NCBI GenBank assembly: GCA_022419385.1
Contig: JAJUBI010000001.1
Coordinates: 5,518,001-5,582,000, forward strand
Origin: Paraconiothyrium sp. Pb-2020
Taxonomy: Eukaryota; Ascomycota; Dothideomycetes; Pleosporales; Didymosphaeriaceae
Direction of reading: 5' to 3'
DNA: 64,000 nucleotides
The translations under genes and the position numbers were made by a program. Shown piece by piece: positions 21,606-33,956 of this stretch. A model generated the notes under the pieces. That model did no database searches. It saw nothing but the letters and a program-made list of their open reading frames with translations, and was not told the origin of the DNA. How positions within the stretch are numbered: position 1 is the stretch's first letter; each line of letters opens with the position of its first letter.

Positions 21606-23232
21606 GTTTGCGTGTGCGGTGGCTGGTTAAAGTGTTGTTGGAGTGGCTGTTGTTCGGCAAGGTGAATGATAGGATGTGCTGATACGAGATTGTTTGTCGA
21701 GCGCGCTGTATCAGTGACGTAGTGTGGTGTGGTATTTGCAGAGAAGGTTGAGTGTAGAGCTGCGCATCCAGAGTTGCTGGTCGAGGTCGTTTGTGATAAG
21801 ACGTCGGCAGCTGGAACTAGAGGACTATATACTGTTTACGTTCCCCTCTCTGCCATTCAGGCGATGCTACGCAAGCACATAGTATCTGCTAGGCACTCAG
21901 ATGTTGCAGTGCGGGCAATGACATGAAACGAGGTAAACCTTCACCGATCAGGTTCCATTGGTGGATCAGCCTTCCGAAGTTGACCTGATGTCCCCACTTC
22001 ACTGCGTCGAAGCACTTCACGTGTTGAGAATGTGACCCTTAGACGCTTGTGATATGTCTAGGTCATCTTCCTTTAATGAACAATTTAACCAAGCCGTGGT
22101 CATTGAATGCATGCTCAAAAATAGCTATCTCTGTAATTGATTGAATAGTGTACGGTATAGTCCGTCTGTCATTGCTGTGATGTTATACAAATCAGTGTCC
22201 AACGTCACCGTGGAGCTCGCCTACGCGGTTGCCGATAGCCTTACTTGACCAAACCCTGACAAGCCATGCTTTGAATTGACCGGTCCATGCACGTGTGTCC
22301 ATCAGTAGCATGCTGGCACTGTTGTGGCACCTTCCTGAGAGAATGCTCACTGCTGTTTTCTCCGCACGAGCGCGAGGTTGGAAGTTGTACAGCTCCACAT
22401 AGGTAAGGCTTAGCTTTGCGTGAGGCGCGTTGTGCGACGTCACGAGACATCGCTTCCAGAGAAGGGACGCACAACCTTGGTGTCGGCGGGCCGACGTCTG
22501 TCGGTGCCGGCTCGGATGACCGGAGTAGCCTGAAGCCGAAGTCAAGATAGCCACGCTTGTAACGGTTGTTGCAGCGATGTTCGCGGTCACGCCTGGGGAG
22601 AGGCTGTGGCGACGGGAACGGTTGGCTGGAGAGAGATGGAACGAGTTGTATCGAGGTAAATTCGATGATCGTACAAACACGGCTCATCTCGTTGTCGTCA
22701 AGGCCAAAGCGCCCTGCATCTCAGCGGTACAGTGCATGGTTTGAGTGTCGGCCGAAAATGCATCTGACCTTATATGTCATCGTGCTCTGAACGGCGTTGC
22801 AGGGACTGCGATCTGCTCGATCAAGCCGCTTTCTGGTACGTGAAGGATGAGTTAGATTTGAGCCGAAACAAACATTAGCGTCGCCTTGAGGTATGTCGTC
22901 CCGTGTCGTTGATTGTTTTCCGGAATAAGGATCTCCTTAGTATGGCAGCGGCAGCATGTACGCGCAACGCACAGCCAATAATTGGTCAGGGGCCGCAATG
23001 GAACAGAATGGGTGGGTGTGATATTTTCGTTTCTGCGTTGGGCAGCCTTGCCCGCTCCCCAGACCGTGCGTGAACGCTCTCCAGAGCTGTCTATGTGCCC
23101 CGACGCCTCGACCGATGCACTATACATGGAATTTACAAACGAAGACCCTCTCTCCACCTTCCGATCGTCATTCCACTGCGACCGTACGCTAGTGCTACCA
23201 GCTGTGCATCTCAGCCATGCATGAAATTGACT
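21606..23232. other. intergenic, 1.6 kb
   Basis: Two overlapping minus-strand frames (22192-22687) are open for about 150 codons, but one is a shadow of the other and neither shows a feature I trust. I see no other gene. Confidence 0.45.
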
Positions 23233-26200
23233 TCAAGATGCTGATTCGCTGGGTTCGACTGCTGCGATATCTGGCTGTCCCTCATCTTTCGCCTCATCGC
23301 TCTTCTTGCCTGCAGGTTCGCTTGGCGCGACCACCTTTCCCTCAACCAGTTGGATGAGGTACATGCCAGTGTTCCCAGCACCATCGATGTGTTTCAGTTT
23401 CGCATCGAAGAGTTTCGCGTCACGAAGGAGTCTGTTCGGGCATAAGCCATACCGTTCTGACCGGGAGACGACTACATACCTTTGTCTACCAAGGTCCGTT
23501 TTGACCGAGGCTTCCTTGAATACCTTGCCGAGTTGATCGCGATAACTCTCGAAGACAGGCGCCATGATCATTCTGACCTGCATCTCATGCAAATACTTGT
23601 TAATCACCTTGTGCAGTGTGACTGTTTCCTTAGTAAGCGTCTCCATGTTTGGACTGATGTCTTTCTTCGTCTCTGCTTCAGTGTCCCACTCGATTTTCTT
23701 AAGGTTTCGTACGTGCACAGTAGCGCGATTACTCATGATATCAATGAGCTTCTCGTGGATGGACTGTTGCTGATCATGTAGTAAACGCTTCACGTTATCG
23801 AATTCTCCCAGAGTGGATTTGTTTGCTGTAGCGTGGCGGCGCGCACATTCGCGGAGGTAGGGCAGCAGCGCTATAACGAAGGATAGAGTTTGTGAAGCAA
23901 TGGCGAGGTGCTTGGTGTTGATGTTTTTCAGCCCGGCGCTATGCATGGCGCCAGCACCCAGGATGAGCTGGCAAAGTCGCGAGTTGAAAAGTTTGATATA
24001 ATCGCAGAGAACCATTGATATGTCGGAGGTCATGTTGGGCATGGCAGTAAGTAGGATCTCGAAGCGCTCGATGCCGCGGATGACGACGGTAGAAGAATTT
24101 GAGATGATGTACTTTTCCTCATCAACGTACGCTGGTGCTGGAGATTTCTTGTCTTTCTCCGTCGAAGTGCCGTTTAGACGGGCGCTACCGTTTGCAGTGC
24201 CCTCGTGTTCAACCTCATCCAGTATCGATCCTGCTTGTAACCACTCTAATGGGTCTGACTCCATACCTTTCAAGATCCTCGCTAATACCTCTTTGTCATG
24301 TTCATCGAAGTCCTTTGGCTCCCATCTATCAGAGTCCATGGCTTTCGCTAGTCCCTGCTTCTCGTTGTCTCCAAATTTAGACACGAACTCAGTGATGTGG
24401 GTGTTTACGACGCCCTTTAGGGCCGCACCAGATCGACCTGATACGGCTTCGCATTCATCGGCAAATAATCGACAAAGGTTGAAGTAGCGGAGAAATCGGT
24501 TTAGTGGTAAGTTGCTCGTGACTTCGGCACGAACCTTCAACAGCTTAGTGACTTGGGTCTGAGCTGCATCTACAGCTTGCCCAAGCAGACTTGACATGTC
24601 GAGTGCTTGCATCAGCTCCTCTTGTAGTCCATTCATGTCCATCGGATTGGATGCAGCTCCCATAGCACCGTCAATGCTGCTCATATAGGGGCTCCGCGGT
24701 GGAGACCGAAGACCTCCGCTCGATGCTGGCGGAGTACTAACGCCACTCGTAACATCAAGAAGTACTTTGACTTGCACGCTTAATCTCCGCAAGGCTTCCC
24801 CGATGTCAGTGAAGATACCAGTAAAGAACTCTTCTGCGTCCGCTGGATCCATAGCGCGTAGATTCCGAGCCAGAATCGAGTTCTTATCTTGCTGACTGTA
24901 GCCTCGACCGCCCCTCGTGGAAACAGAGGTCATGGACTCAGCATCGTCGTCGGTAGAACTTGGCAGATACTTTCGGATCAACAACTTCATCTCGCGCACG
25001 ATGGCATCTCGGAAGGTAGCACTAGCTTGGTTGGTGAAATTGGAACCACTCAAACCGACAAGATCCGCACGTAAATCCGACCGAAACTTGTTGCTGGTAG
25101 TTAGATACGCCGGCAGTGTCGACTTGAACCGTTGATGATCGCCACGACCTCGTAGTGACGTCTTCGCCCATCTTTCTAGCGTATCACGCTTCGATGTGTG
25201 TTTGACGTGCTCACGCAGATCTGTGCGTAGATTTTCCACGAATCGCTGTTCGAAGCCCTTTCCAATGCGAAACCTCAATTGCTGTATGCCTTCAGATACA
25301 CCTTCAAGGGCTCGCAGATTGCGCAGATCTACGATAGCACGAGGACATGGCGGTTGTATCCAAGAAGTAGCGATTATATCGGTAGTATCCAGCGTCCCAC
25401 AAATCAGCCTCTCGACAGCGTCCAAGCGAGTCATGGCCGACTCGAGTGCGCCCTTGTCTACTGTCTCATCGCATACAGAGAGTCCAGTAATGACAGCTTG
25501 CAGCTGGTCTGTGGCATGTGTGAGCTTCCGGAGGTTCTCCCGCCGCCGCTTCATGTCTACAATCTTCAAGCCGCCTATTGCCATTTGATCGTCCAGCCGT
25601 TTGAGATCACCCCGCAAAGTTTTGATCCTCTCTACAGACTCGGAAGCTTCTGACTGGAGCTCTCTTAATGAACCCAAAGCGGCGAAGAAGGACGTCGATG
25701 CAGTAGATATCGACGATATCAGATGCACTTCAACAGTGTCCATGTACCACGACAACTTCTCCTGTAGAATCGCGTTCGTGGCAAGCGCCTTACGCCCAGG
25801 CGGTTGAGGCGCTTCGAGTGATCCATTGCCGTCGTTGAGATCGTCTCCGCTCTTGGTCCGCACCGGCCTGACCACTTCTGACCTTTCGCTCACTACGTCG
25901 AAGGTTCGAGGGTTTTCGAGGTGGAAGTTCTCGTCAAAGTAGACATTGGGAATCGTGGACAACGGTGTGACAGTGGGTAGCGCGCGTTTCGAGCCACTTG
26001 CGCGGCGTTTCGATTTTGGCGAACCGGACGGTGAGAATGCTGAAGACGAGAGCTTCGGGGTCGCCGCTGGAGAGCCAGCGTACAGCCCACGCTCGAGCGC
26101 ATCGGACACATCGTCTTTCTTGACCGAGTCCTTCCTCAGAATCGAAGCTGCATCGTCCGACTCGGCTTTCACGCGCTGAAAAGCCTCGTACAGATTACCA

Positions 26201-26674
26201 ATCTGCGACAAGTAGGGATTGAAAGCGGATGGTTCGACGTGGGGTATGTTTGCTAGGGTCACGGGAGGAATATCCTTAGTAGAAGGCGGTCTGTGGCTGC
26301 TAGACATGGCGGTTTGTGCGGTATGCGGCAACATGCCGGTGCGCACGATGGGGGGCTGAAGCAACGTCGAGATCGCTGTAGGCGTCAGCAAGACCAATTC
26401 TTGCTGCTTTGCGAAATACCGTATGGGACATACCGTTATTGTTCTGCTCCCTCACCGGTCCCATGCTTCCTTTGAACGCCGTATCCAGCGCTCCTCCCAC
26501 CGAGTGTATCGAACTTGACGTGGAACCGCGACGTGGCTGATATCGGCCGCCGCCTGTCGAGTTGGGGCGGACAGTCCAGTCATGCTGCTGCGGAAAGGGA
26601 AACTGGCCCTGGCTGATGTTTGGCGACAGGAATTCAAAGCTCTCTTGGGAGGACCGCCGGGGGGAGGATGACAT
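23233..26674 (-). CDS. vps54: Vps54, GARP tethering-complex subunit
   Basis: Vps54 belongs to GARP (Vps51-54), which tethers endosome-derived vesicles at the trans-Golgi. Exons 26674-26434 and 26375-23233 join as NNN/AISTLLQPP to 1127 residues. Residues 1-80 are low-complexity and begin MSSSPRRSSQESFEF. Helical Vps54 N-terminal sequence spans roughly 270-420 (LQEKLSWYMDTVEVHLISS, then LREL..RIKTLRGDLKRLDDQ). A disordered spacer near 730-760 precedes the C-terminal Vps54 domain, with DYIKLFNSRLCQLILGAGAM, LKNINTKHLAIASQTLSF and EMQVRMIMAPVFESY, which match the family well. A Lys/Glu/Ser-rich tail closes it. An in-frame ATG at 26728 could add 18 residues. It is divergent from MCM5. Confidence 0.92.
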
Positions 26675-27561
26675 ATTCGCGGCGCAAGACGGGTGCGCGT
26701 GGGTGGCCGAGGCATAGGGAGGAGACAAAGCGGAATGCGGGGAATCGCTATAACATGCCGAGCCGAAGGATCAGAAGCTACACATATAATACAAGATAGG
26801 CGAGAGACACAGAAAGTGCGACGGTGAGAGCGAAGATAGTCGTTATGTGTGATCACCGCGCTGCGGTAGCCCTTGAGGTCCGACAGCTTGGCAGGGACCG
26901 CGCTAGGGCTCATTGCTCTGGTGCAGCTGTGAACGTCGACCACACAGCATGAGCTTGACACATTCGAGAAATCATACCAACGCGTGCTTCTCTACGATGC
27001 AATGTCAAAGCTCAATCCTGTAGACGGACTGCTATGTAGTAAGCTCGCAGTCGACTGCCGTGCTTGAGAGCATGGGCAGCGCTCGGATATTGGATCCTCT
27101 TGTGAGTGTGAGCTGGTCACATAACGTATACGTGCTGCGAGACACGAGTTTCGAGTCGCGGACCATACGCAAAAGCTCCAGATCTGGTCATGGGAATTTG
27201 GGTCTGAATAGCTGCTGTATTTCTGTAGCAAGCGGCAGACACGCAGTTGGTGGCTCGTTCCTGGATGAAGAGATGGGAGTCAAATGGGTCGTAACTGCTT
27301 CGTGAAGTGCATACACAATAATGTCCTTTCGAGCAGATCTAGAGGAGTTCAATTCAGATGTTCGTACGTGTGCACATGTCTCTCTGGGCTCACACTGCAC
27401 AGTTGCCATAGCAGGACGCGCTAGGCTCAAACCAGGCCCAATATTACGCGTTTTCAGCGCGTTTTGGCGCGTCGTCAAGGCCCCTCAATCCCTCTCAACC
27501 TCCATAATCGCCCGCCGCACTGCGCTAATCTACATCACCAGGCATACGCAGCACACACACA
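26675..27561. promoter_or_regulatory. divergent VPS54 / MCM5 intergenic region
   Basis: These 887 bp serve both promoters. The MCM5-proximal 115 bp hold the G1/S-type elements at 27446-27475. No gene is seen. Confidence 0.55.
27446..27475 (+). promoter_or_regulatory. MluI cell-cycle box and E2F-like sites before MCM5
   Basis: ACGCGT at 27446-27451 is a perfect MCB. GCGCGT follows at 27458-27463, and TTTTGGCGCG at 27462-27471 matches the E2F-type consensus. All lie 87-116 bp upstream of the MCM5 ATG. In yeasts MBF acts through MCBs to switch on S-phase genes, including MCM genes, so G1/S control here is a strong inference. Confidence 0.7.
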
Positions 27562-29825
27562 ATGGCCGACAGACAGACGCCGTATACTATAAGTGTCTTC
27601 CCCAGCGAAGGGGATGGCGACCACGGGGATGCTGCCCCAACCCGCATCCAGCAGCGCTTGGTCGACTTTATTATGGACTTCCACCTTGACAATGTCTTCA
27701 TTTACAGGTATGTGCGAGAAGTGATGTGGCTTTGCCATACCTTCTAACGGCCTTCCAAGAGACCAGATACGCGAAAATGTCCTCATTAAGCAATACTACT
27801 GTGACGTCGATATTGCACACCTCATTTCCGTCGATGAAGAACTAGCACACAAGCTCACCCAAGACCCCGCTGAGATTATCCCTCTGGTAGGTCTTGCTAC
27901 GCGCGACACGGACTTCTTCTTATCGTCTGCAGTTCGAGGCCGCCCTCAAGTCGTGCACACAACGCATCGTTTATCCTTCGCACCGAAACATTAAGCTGCC
28001 AGAGCACCAGCTGCTCCTCCACTCGTCTGCCTCGAAGCTCTCCATCCGCGACCTGACAGCCGCACAAGTCTCGCATCTTGTGCGCATACCGGGCATCATT
28101 ATTGGCGCCTCAACCCTCTCCTCAAAATCTACGACACTCGCCATCCGGTGCCGGAATTGCCAGCATGAGGAAGTGATACCCGTCTCTGGCGGCTTCTCGG
28201 GCGTTTCTCTCCCTCGTACCTGCAGCCGGCAGCGCGGAGAAAACGATGATAAATGTCCACTAGACCCATATTATGTTATGCACGAGCGCTGCCAGTTCAT
28301 CGACCAGCAAGTGCTGAAGATGCAGGAAGCGCCTGATCAGGTACCAGTCGGTGAACTGCCGCGCCACATCATGATCTCGGCCGACCGATATTTGGCAAAC
28401 CGGGTTGTTCCCGGTACAAGATGCACGGTGATGGGCATCCATTCCATCTACCAACAGAAAGGGTCAAAGAGGTCACAGAATGCCGCGGTAGCCATCCGGA
28501 ACCCGTACATTCGCGCTGTGGGTATACATGCAGATGTGGACCACACTACTAAGGGCAATTTGACCTTCACCGAGGAAGAAGAGCAAGAGTTTTTGGAGAT
28601 GAGTCGAAGACGGGACATTTACGAAGTATTCGCCAACTGCATCGCGCCATCTATCTACGGAAATCAAGACATAAAGAAGGCCATCGCATGTCTATTAGTA
28701 GGAGGCTCCAAAAAGATCCTACCGGATGGCATGAAGCTTCGTGGGGATATAAACGTTCTGCTCCTTGGTGACCCTGGTACAGCCAAGTCGCAGCTGTTGA
28801 AGTTCGTCGAAAAAGCTGCCCCGATCGCTGTTTACACTTCCGGTAAGGGTTCATCAGCAGCTGGTTTGACTGCTTCGGTTCAGCGCGACCACAACACGCG
28901 GGAGTTCTACCTAGAGGGAGGTGCCATGGTCCTTGCTGATGGCGGTGTGGTGTGTATTGATGAGTTCGACAAGATGCGCGATGAAGATCGTGTTGCGATC
29001 CACGAGGCCATGGAACAGCAGACTATTTCCATTGCGAAAGCTGGTATTACCACGATCCTCAATTCGCGAACGTCTGTCCTCGCTGCTGCTAACCCCATCT
29101 TTGGACGCTACGATGACATGAAGACACCAGGCGAGAACATTGATTTCCAAACCACTATCTTGTCCCGTTTCGACATGATCTTCATCGTCCGAGACGAGCA
29201 CGACCGCGGTCGCGACGAGCGGATAGCCAAACACGTCATGGGCCTCGCAATGGGCGGTCGCGGCACGGAGGAAGTCGTTCAATCCGAAATCCCCATAGAG
29301 AAGATGAAGCGCTACATCTCCTATTGTCGGCAGAAATGCGCACCACGCCTCTCTCCCGAAGCTGCGGAGAAGCTAAGTTCGCACTTCGTCAGCATTCGAC
29401 GACAGGTCCATGCCTCTGAGATGAACGCCAACCAGCGCTCGTCCATTCCGATCACTGTGCGTCAATTGGAAGCTATCATCCGCATCACCGAATCTCTTGC
29501 TAAGCTCTCTCTCTCTCCCGTTGCCGATGAATCCCATGTCGACGAAGCGATCCGTTTGTTTTTGGCTTCTACCATGGATGCCGTAACGCAAGGTGAGGGT
29601 CAGGCATCAAAGGAGCTGATGGATGAGGTAAACAAAGTTGAAGAAGAATTGCGACGACGTATGCCCATCGGGTGGCAGGTCAACCTCTCAACCTTGAAGC
29701 GCGAGATGTGCGACGGAAAGGGGTATTCGGAGCAAGCCTTGGGCCGTGCACTGCATGTAATGGCTGCAAGAGAGACAATACAGTGGAGGCATGGTCAAAG
29801 TGCTGTGTATAGGTCTAACATCTAG
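27562..29825 (+). CDS. mcm5: DNA replication licensing factor Mcm5
   Basis: Mcm5 is one of the six AAA+ subunits of the MCM2-7 replicative helicase. Exons 27562-27707, 27760-27886 and 27933-29825 join in phase to 721 residues, the normal fungal length. The spliced N-terminus reads HLDNVFIYRDQIRENVLIKQ, matching yeast Mcm5. The zinc-binding site is CRNC plus two later Cys (TCSRQRGENDDKC). Walker A is GDPGTAKS at about 370-377, Walker B is CIDEFDKM, and the arginine finger is LSRFDM. The C-terminal winged-helix region follows LSLSPVADESHV. All motifs are intact. Confidence 0.97.
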
Positions 29826-30475
29826 CTAGTAGGTGCAGTCAGGCTTCACCAACATGGCGTTCGGATATTTGGGTCGGCTTCTTCTGGATATGAGATTACA
29901 ATGATGGATGGAAATGTGAGTAAGACGAGGATAGATACCTTTGCGCACGGGTCCGGTTCATTGCACTGGCGTTTCTGGTCATTGATCAACATGGCGCTTC
30001 TCGTTGATATGCCAAGACACTTTCACCGTTCTCTGAAGCACCATTCATCATGTCAAACAATCCGCGTTCGCACCATCACCACGTACTCCAACCCTTGATT
30101 CCTTGACAGACTTTCCACAATGCAAGGCATTCATCTTAGACCGGAAGCGTTGTTTGCGTGCGCGATACCTTGCGGAATGGCGGCGCCGTTGTAAGGGCGT
30201 TGCTTTCACAATGCATGACATTGTTAATACACATCTCCGTGATTTTTGCTTCTTTATTTGGAAGATTCGGCCGAACACACAATACCGGTTGCATTTGGCC
30301 ATATAAGCAGCTTTCTCCACGTGAATACCCGACCCGAAAAAGTGAGACCCCTCCTGTAGTAAACGCAGAATATTGCAGCGCAAGTTCCGCTCATAATCTT
30401 TCTTCGCTACAGCTCCCCTATCTCCAACAGAATTCATCGTCTCGACTAGCTGACCAGCTTCAAATTCGGAAAGCA
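29826..30475. other. intergenic between MCM5 and the next + gene
   Basis: The frame of the next gene stays open upstream to about 30158, but that part lacks an ATG-led signal and reads like leader. An antisense open frame (30048-30476) has no features. No gene is called. Confidence 0.45.
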
Positions 30476-32062
30476 ATGGCAGAGGCGAAGATGTTAAAGA
30501 ACAAGAAGCAGTCCGTGGTCGACGCTGGCTACAGCGTAGGACGCCCTATGGAGGACATCGAGCCGTTTCCCGAGTTCATCGACCTGAGTCAAACTCTTGC
30601 ATGCGATCTCTTTCCATATGAGACCGTTGCGATTGAGACGACTCGGCAGAAAACAACTTCGAACCGGAGCGGCCTAGACACTGTCGCGCATCCGCGCGCA
30701 GCGCACGCCCTCGACCACGATACATTTGCTCGCACGGATGCCTGGCTCGACCTTGTCCATGAAACGAAGCCGTTCGAGGAAGTCTTGTTCTTCGACGCGG
30801 ATAGTGCTATCGATGATGAAGGGTTAGAGTCTTTCGGCTTCTTCAACGGCGAATTAACCCACGAGGAGCTCGTTAGTGCGTCTATCATTTTTCGGCTACC
30901 AAACAACGACCTCCTCTATGATCGCGCAGCGATCGAGACGTTCCTAGAGCGCGAGGTGAAGAAGGTGATGTATTGGGGTCCGCAAATCAAGGCTCAGCCG
31001 CTAGCGGCGAGCTCGACGGACTCCCTTCATTCTTTGCATTCGTCTACGTCTACAGAAATTATTGAAGGTAACAATGAGTTCTCGGGTGAGGATGGGATGA
31101 TCGTGGGGTACAAAACCCTATCTGCGGCCTTGAGTGGGACGCAGTACGACAACGACGAAGAGAACGAGGAAGAGGATGACGATGACGAAACCGACACTGA
31201 GGCGTCCTTCGGTTGTATCACTGCTGTTGCACACGACAAGGCTTTGGCGGCGGAGAGGGCACGTCAACGGATCAAGCAGTTGGATTTGCCTTTCCGCCAA
31301 ACGATTAATTGGGTTCCGCTGAAGTACGTTAACAAGAAGAAGCACTCTCCACCAGCGATCATCCTCCCCGGAAGCGACGAAAAGCGCACAGCACCTATCG
31401 TTCGTCCCTTGAAGTCCTTCCAGCGTCTTGCTCCTCGCAAGGATAAGACTGTCCCCGTCCGCGCCATGCGCGCCAACATCCGCACTGCAGCGATCGTCTG
31501 GCCTACGTATTCTCAGTATTGGGCTCCCCTCCAGTCCCTCCCTCCACCTCGTATGCAAGCTCGGCCTCCCCGGCCAAACGCATCGATGTTTCAACCCGTA
31601 CACCCTGAGGTTAAAGCTCAGCGCGAAACGGCTAAACCTCTCTACCTTACGACGATCTATAGCAAGCCGGATGCATTGCCAGCCCGGCACTTTCCGTTCG
31701 AGTTGACGCCTGATTCCCTCGGCTCACTTGATCTGCTTCGTCTTCCCAGCGCTACTGCTTCTGCTTACTCGGTACACTCACTTCAGACGGAACCGGTGCC
31801 TGCGCCTTTGCAAATTGATGCCAAGGGTATCTGGCCACGTCCTGGACTTTATACCATCCAACCTGTTGATCCAAATATCCGAGCGCAATGGAATCACGTC
31901 AAGCCTCAGTCGTACCATGAGCGTCACGCTACCAAGCGACAGTATTCTGGTGTGAAGAAGAATAAGGCCGGCCAGCTTACCCTTGTAAACGTGCTTGAAA
32001 AGCCTAAGTCGCGTACGCCGCTACTTGTCAAGCCCTTCAAATTCTTGCGCAACCTCTTTTAA
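30476..32062 (+). CDS. unrecognised 528-residue protein with paired C-terminal repeats
   Basis: I use the ATG at 30476 (MAEAKMLKNKKQSVVDAG). The first 170 residues look folded, with Asp/Glu/Phe-rich stretches such as FEEVLFFDADSAIDDEGLES. A run of nearly pure Asp/Glu lies at about 224-243. After it the protein turns basic and Pro-rich. Two segments about 90 residues apart (near 361-392 and 451-482) share the pattern PRP..QPVxPxxxAQxxxxKPxxY. The end is basic-hydrophobic (LLVKPFKFLRNLF). There is no signal peptide, membrane helix or known domain. The uninterrupted length and skewed composition say it is real; a nuclear or scaffold role would be a guess. Confidence 0.75.
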   Translation: MAEAKMLKNKKQSVVDAGYSVGRPMEDIEPFPEFIDLSQTLACDLFPYETVAIETTRQKTTSNRSGLDTVAHPRAAHALDHDTFARTDAWLDLVHETKPFEEVLFFDADSAIDDEGLESFGFFNGELTHEELVSASIIFRLPNNDLLYDRAAIETFLEREVKKVMYWGPQIKAQPLAASSTDSLHSLHSSTSTEIIEGNNEFSGEDGMIVGYKTLSAALSGTQYDNDEENEEEDDDDETDTEASFGCITAVAHDKALAAERARQRIKQLDLPFRQTINWVPLKYVNKKKHSPPAIILPGSDEKRTAPIVRPLKSFQRLAPRKDKTVPVRAMRANIRTAAIVWPTYSQYWAPLQSLPPPRMQARPPRPNASMFQPVHPEVKAQRETAKPLYLTTIYSKPDALPARHFPFELTPDSLGSLDLLRLPSATASAYSVHSLQTEPVPAPLQIDAKGIWPRPGLYTIQPVDPNIRAQWNHVKPQSYHERHATKRQYSGVKKNKAGQLTLVNVLEKPKSRTPLLVKPFKFLRNLF

Positions 32063-32866
32063 CTGTGACGCGGGCACACGATGACACTGCTTGAATAATT
32101 TGGTCTCGGTCCTATATTGCCTTGAGACCGGGTCCCGTTAATGTGGCAGTTGTCACTCTTCGAACTAGTCCGTGTACATCCGGGAGAGTGATGGACCTTC
32201 GTCCATGACAATACTTCGTTGTTCTGGTAGCTGCTAAGTGTTGAGCTTATGTGCTCCACTCGTTGCATCTGCGCAAAGTTAAGTCTAGCGTTCTTTATCA
32301 AGACATAGCTTACAGAACCACAAGTTGTGTGGGGCTGGTGCTTGCTCGACGATTAAGTGTCCTGCACTCGATTAATTTGCACATTGGCCGATCACGTAAG
32401 ACATTTCCTTAGGTCTTATGTACCTTTTTCTTCGGATGTTCAATGTCTATAGATATCTGGACAAAATTCAATTATCTGGTTATATAATTAGAGACTTCGC
32501 AGATACATCTGTACAATTCTATTATTCTACATGACACTCCAGTCCATCCTGAATGGTCTCCTCGAATGTGAGTTCCAATCTTCCAAGCATGATCTTGAGC
32601 GTGAATTATGGTTGAGAGCCCCTACCCATCCCGATAACGAAGTATTTGATCGATCGAATATAGACTAAATGCTAAAAATTGCCACTCGGGTAATGACACA
32701 GCATAACGACTGTTGTTACATGTATGATGCAAGAGCAATCCACAACATTGCGCGGGAGCGAAGAGCGGCTATTCTAGCCGGAAGTAGCCTAGGGTTGTCG
32801 ACGAAAACACTCATAAGTGTTACCAAACGCTGCCACCCGTGATCAATACCCTAGACACCAAACACG
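32063..32866. other. intergenic with an AT-rich segment
   Basis: The stretch around 32455-32530 is clearly AT-rich (for example TTATATAATTAGAGA). It otherwise holds 3' flank and the ribokinase promoter. No gene is seen. Confidence 0.5.
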
Positions 32867-33956
32867 ATGTCTCCAAAATCTACAGTCATATCAGTCATCG
32901 GCTCTCTCAACGTGGACCTTGTCACTCGCACGCCCCGTGTGCCTGTTGCAGGTGAGACTCTGACAACGGAGTCTTTCAACACAGGATTTGGCGGAAAGGG
33001 CGCGAATCAAGCCGTCGCTTGTGCGCGACTCTCGAGAACGCAAGAGCAGGCATCGAATGGCAAAGCGTCTGATGTTGAGGTTCGCATGATCGGTGCTGTA
33101 GGAGACGATGAGTTTCACGAGGGGTTCTTGAAGAGTTTGCAGGCAGATGGGTTGGACACTAAGGGTGTCAAGATCTTGAAGGGTAAGAAGACGGGCGTTG
33201 CAGTCATCGTGGTTGAAACTGGAACGGGGGAGAATAGAATAATGTTTTGCCCTGGGGCGAACTACGACGTTCAGGTAGAGGATTTGGTGGCCAATGATGC
33301 CGCTGTGGTTCTATTCCAGCTGGAATTGCCGTTGCAAGTTGTGAGTCTTCCAACCTTTCGAAGCATTCGCATAGCGATATCATGCGCTAATGAACACAAG
33401 GTATTACACAACGTGAATTTGGCACGCGAGAAGGGTGCTGAGACAATCATCAACCCTGCTCCGGCTATTCCTCTTCCGGACGAGGCCTACCGCGGCCTTG
33501 GTCATCTGATTGTAAACGAGACGGAGGCTGCTATACTATCTGGCATCAACAACCCTACATCATGGGATGAGGTCGCATCTGTCTTCATCAACCGAGGTGT
33601 TGAAAACGTGATTATCACCCTTGGCGGAGAGGTATGGCAAGTACTCAGAACTATGACGTTGGTCGCTTACACCTTAGTAGGGCGTATACTATCGAACAGA
33701 CAAGCAACATACAAAGTCACAGCCTGGTCAGATCGTGCCAGCGAGGAAGGTTGAAGTGGTTGATACTACAGCAGCTGGTGACACCTTTGTGGGCGCCTAT
33801 TCCGTTGCTGTTGCGAGATGGAGATCTTCCGCTCAGACGACCGAGTTTGACCTTGACTCCGCGATAAGGCATGCCAATCTGGCTGCTTCATTGACCGTGC
33901 AGAAAGCGGGTGCGCAATCCTCAATTCCCTGGGTTGATGAAGTTTCGTCGTCATAA
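32867..33956 (+). CDS. rbk1: ribokinase (PfkB family)
   Basis: It phosphorylates D-ribose to ribose-5-phosphate, feeding the pentose phosphate pathway. Exons 32867-33340, 33401-33631 and 33681-33956 join in phase to 326 residues. The last junction is set by the family: ITLGGE splices to GVYYRTDK at the second of two nearby AGs. GSLNVDLVTR and GFGGKGANQAVACARL form the N-terminal PfkB signature. NPAPAIPLP and NETEAAILSG are typical of ribokinase. DTTAAGDTFVGAYSV carries the catalytic Asp and anion hole. An Arg-X-Gln-rich stretch before the last motif (HTKSQPGQIVPARKV) is normal. It lies upstream of, and co-oriented with, an MFS transporter. Confidence 0.94.

Noticed and set aside
22192..22687. 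Two overlapping minus-strand frames of about 150 codons
   Set aside because: Each is open only because of local composition; neither has recognisable sequence and they exclude each other.
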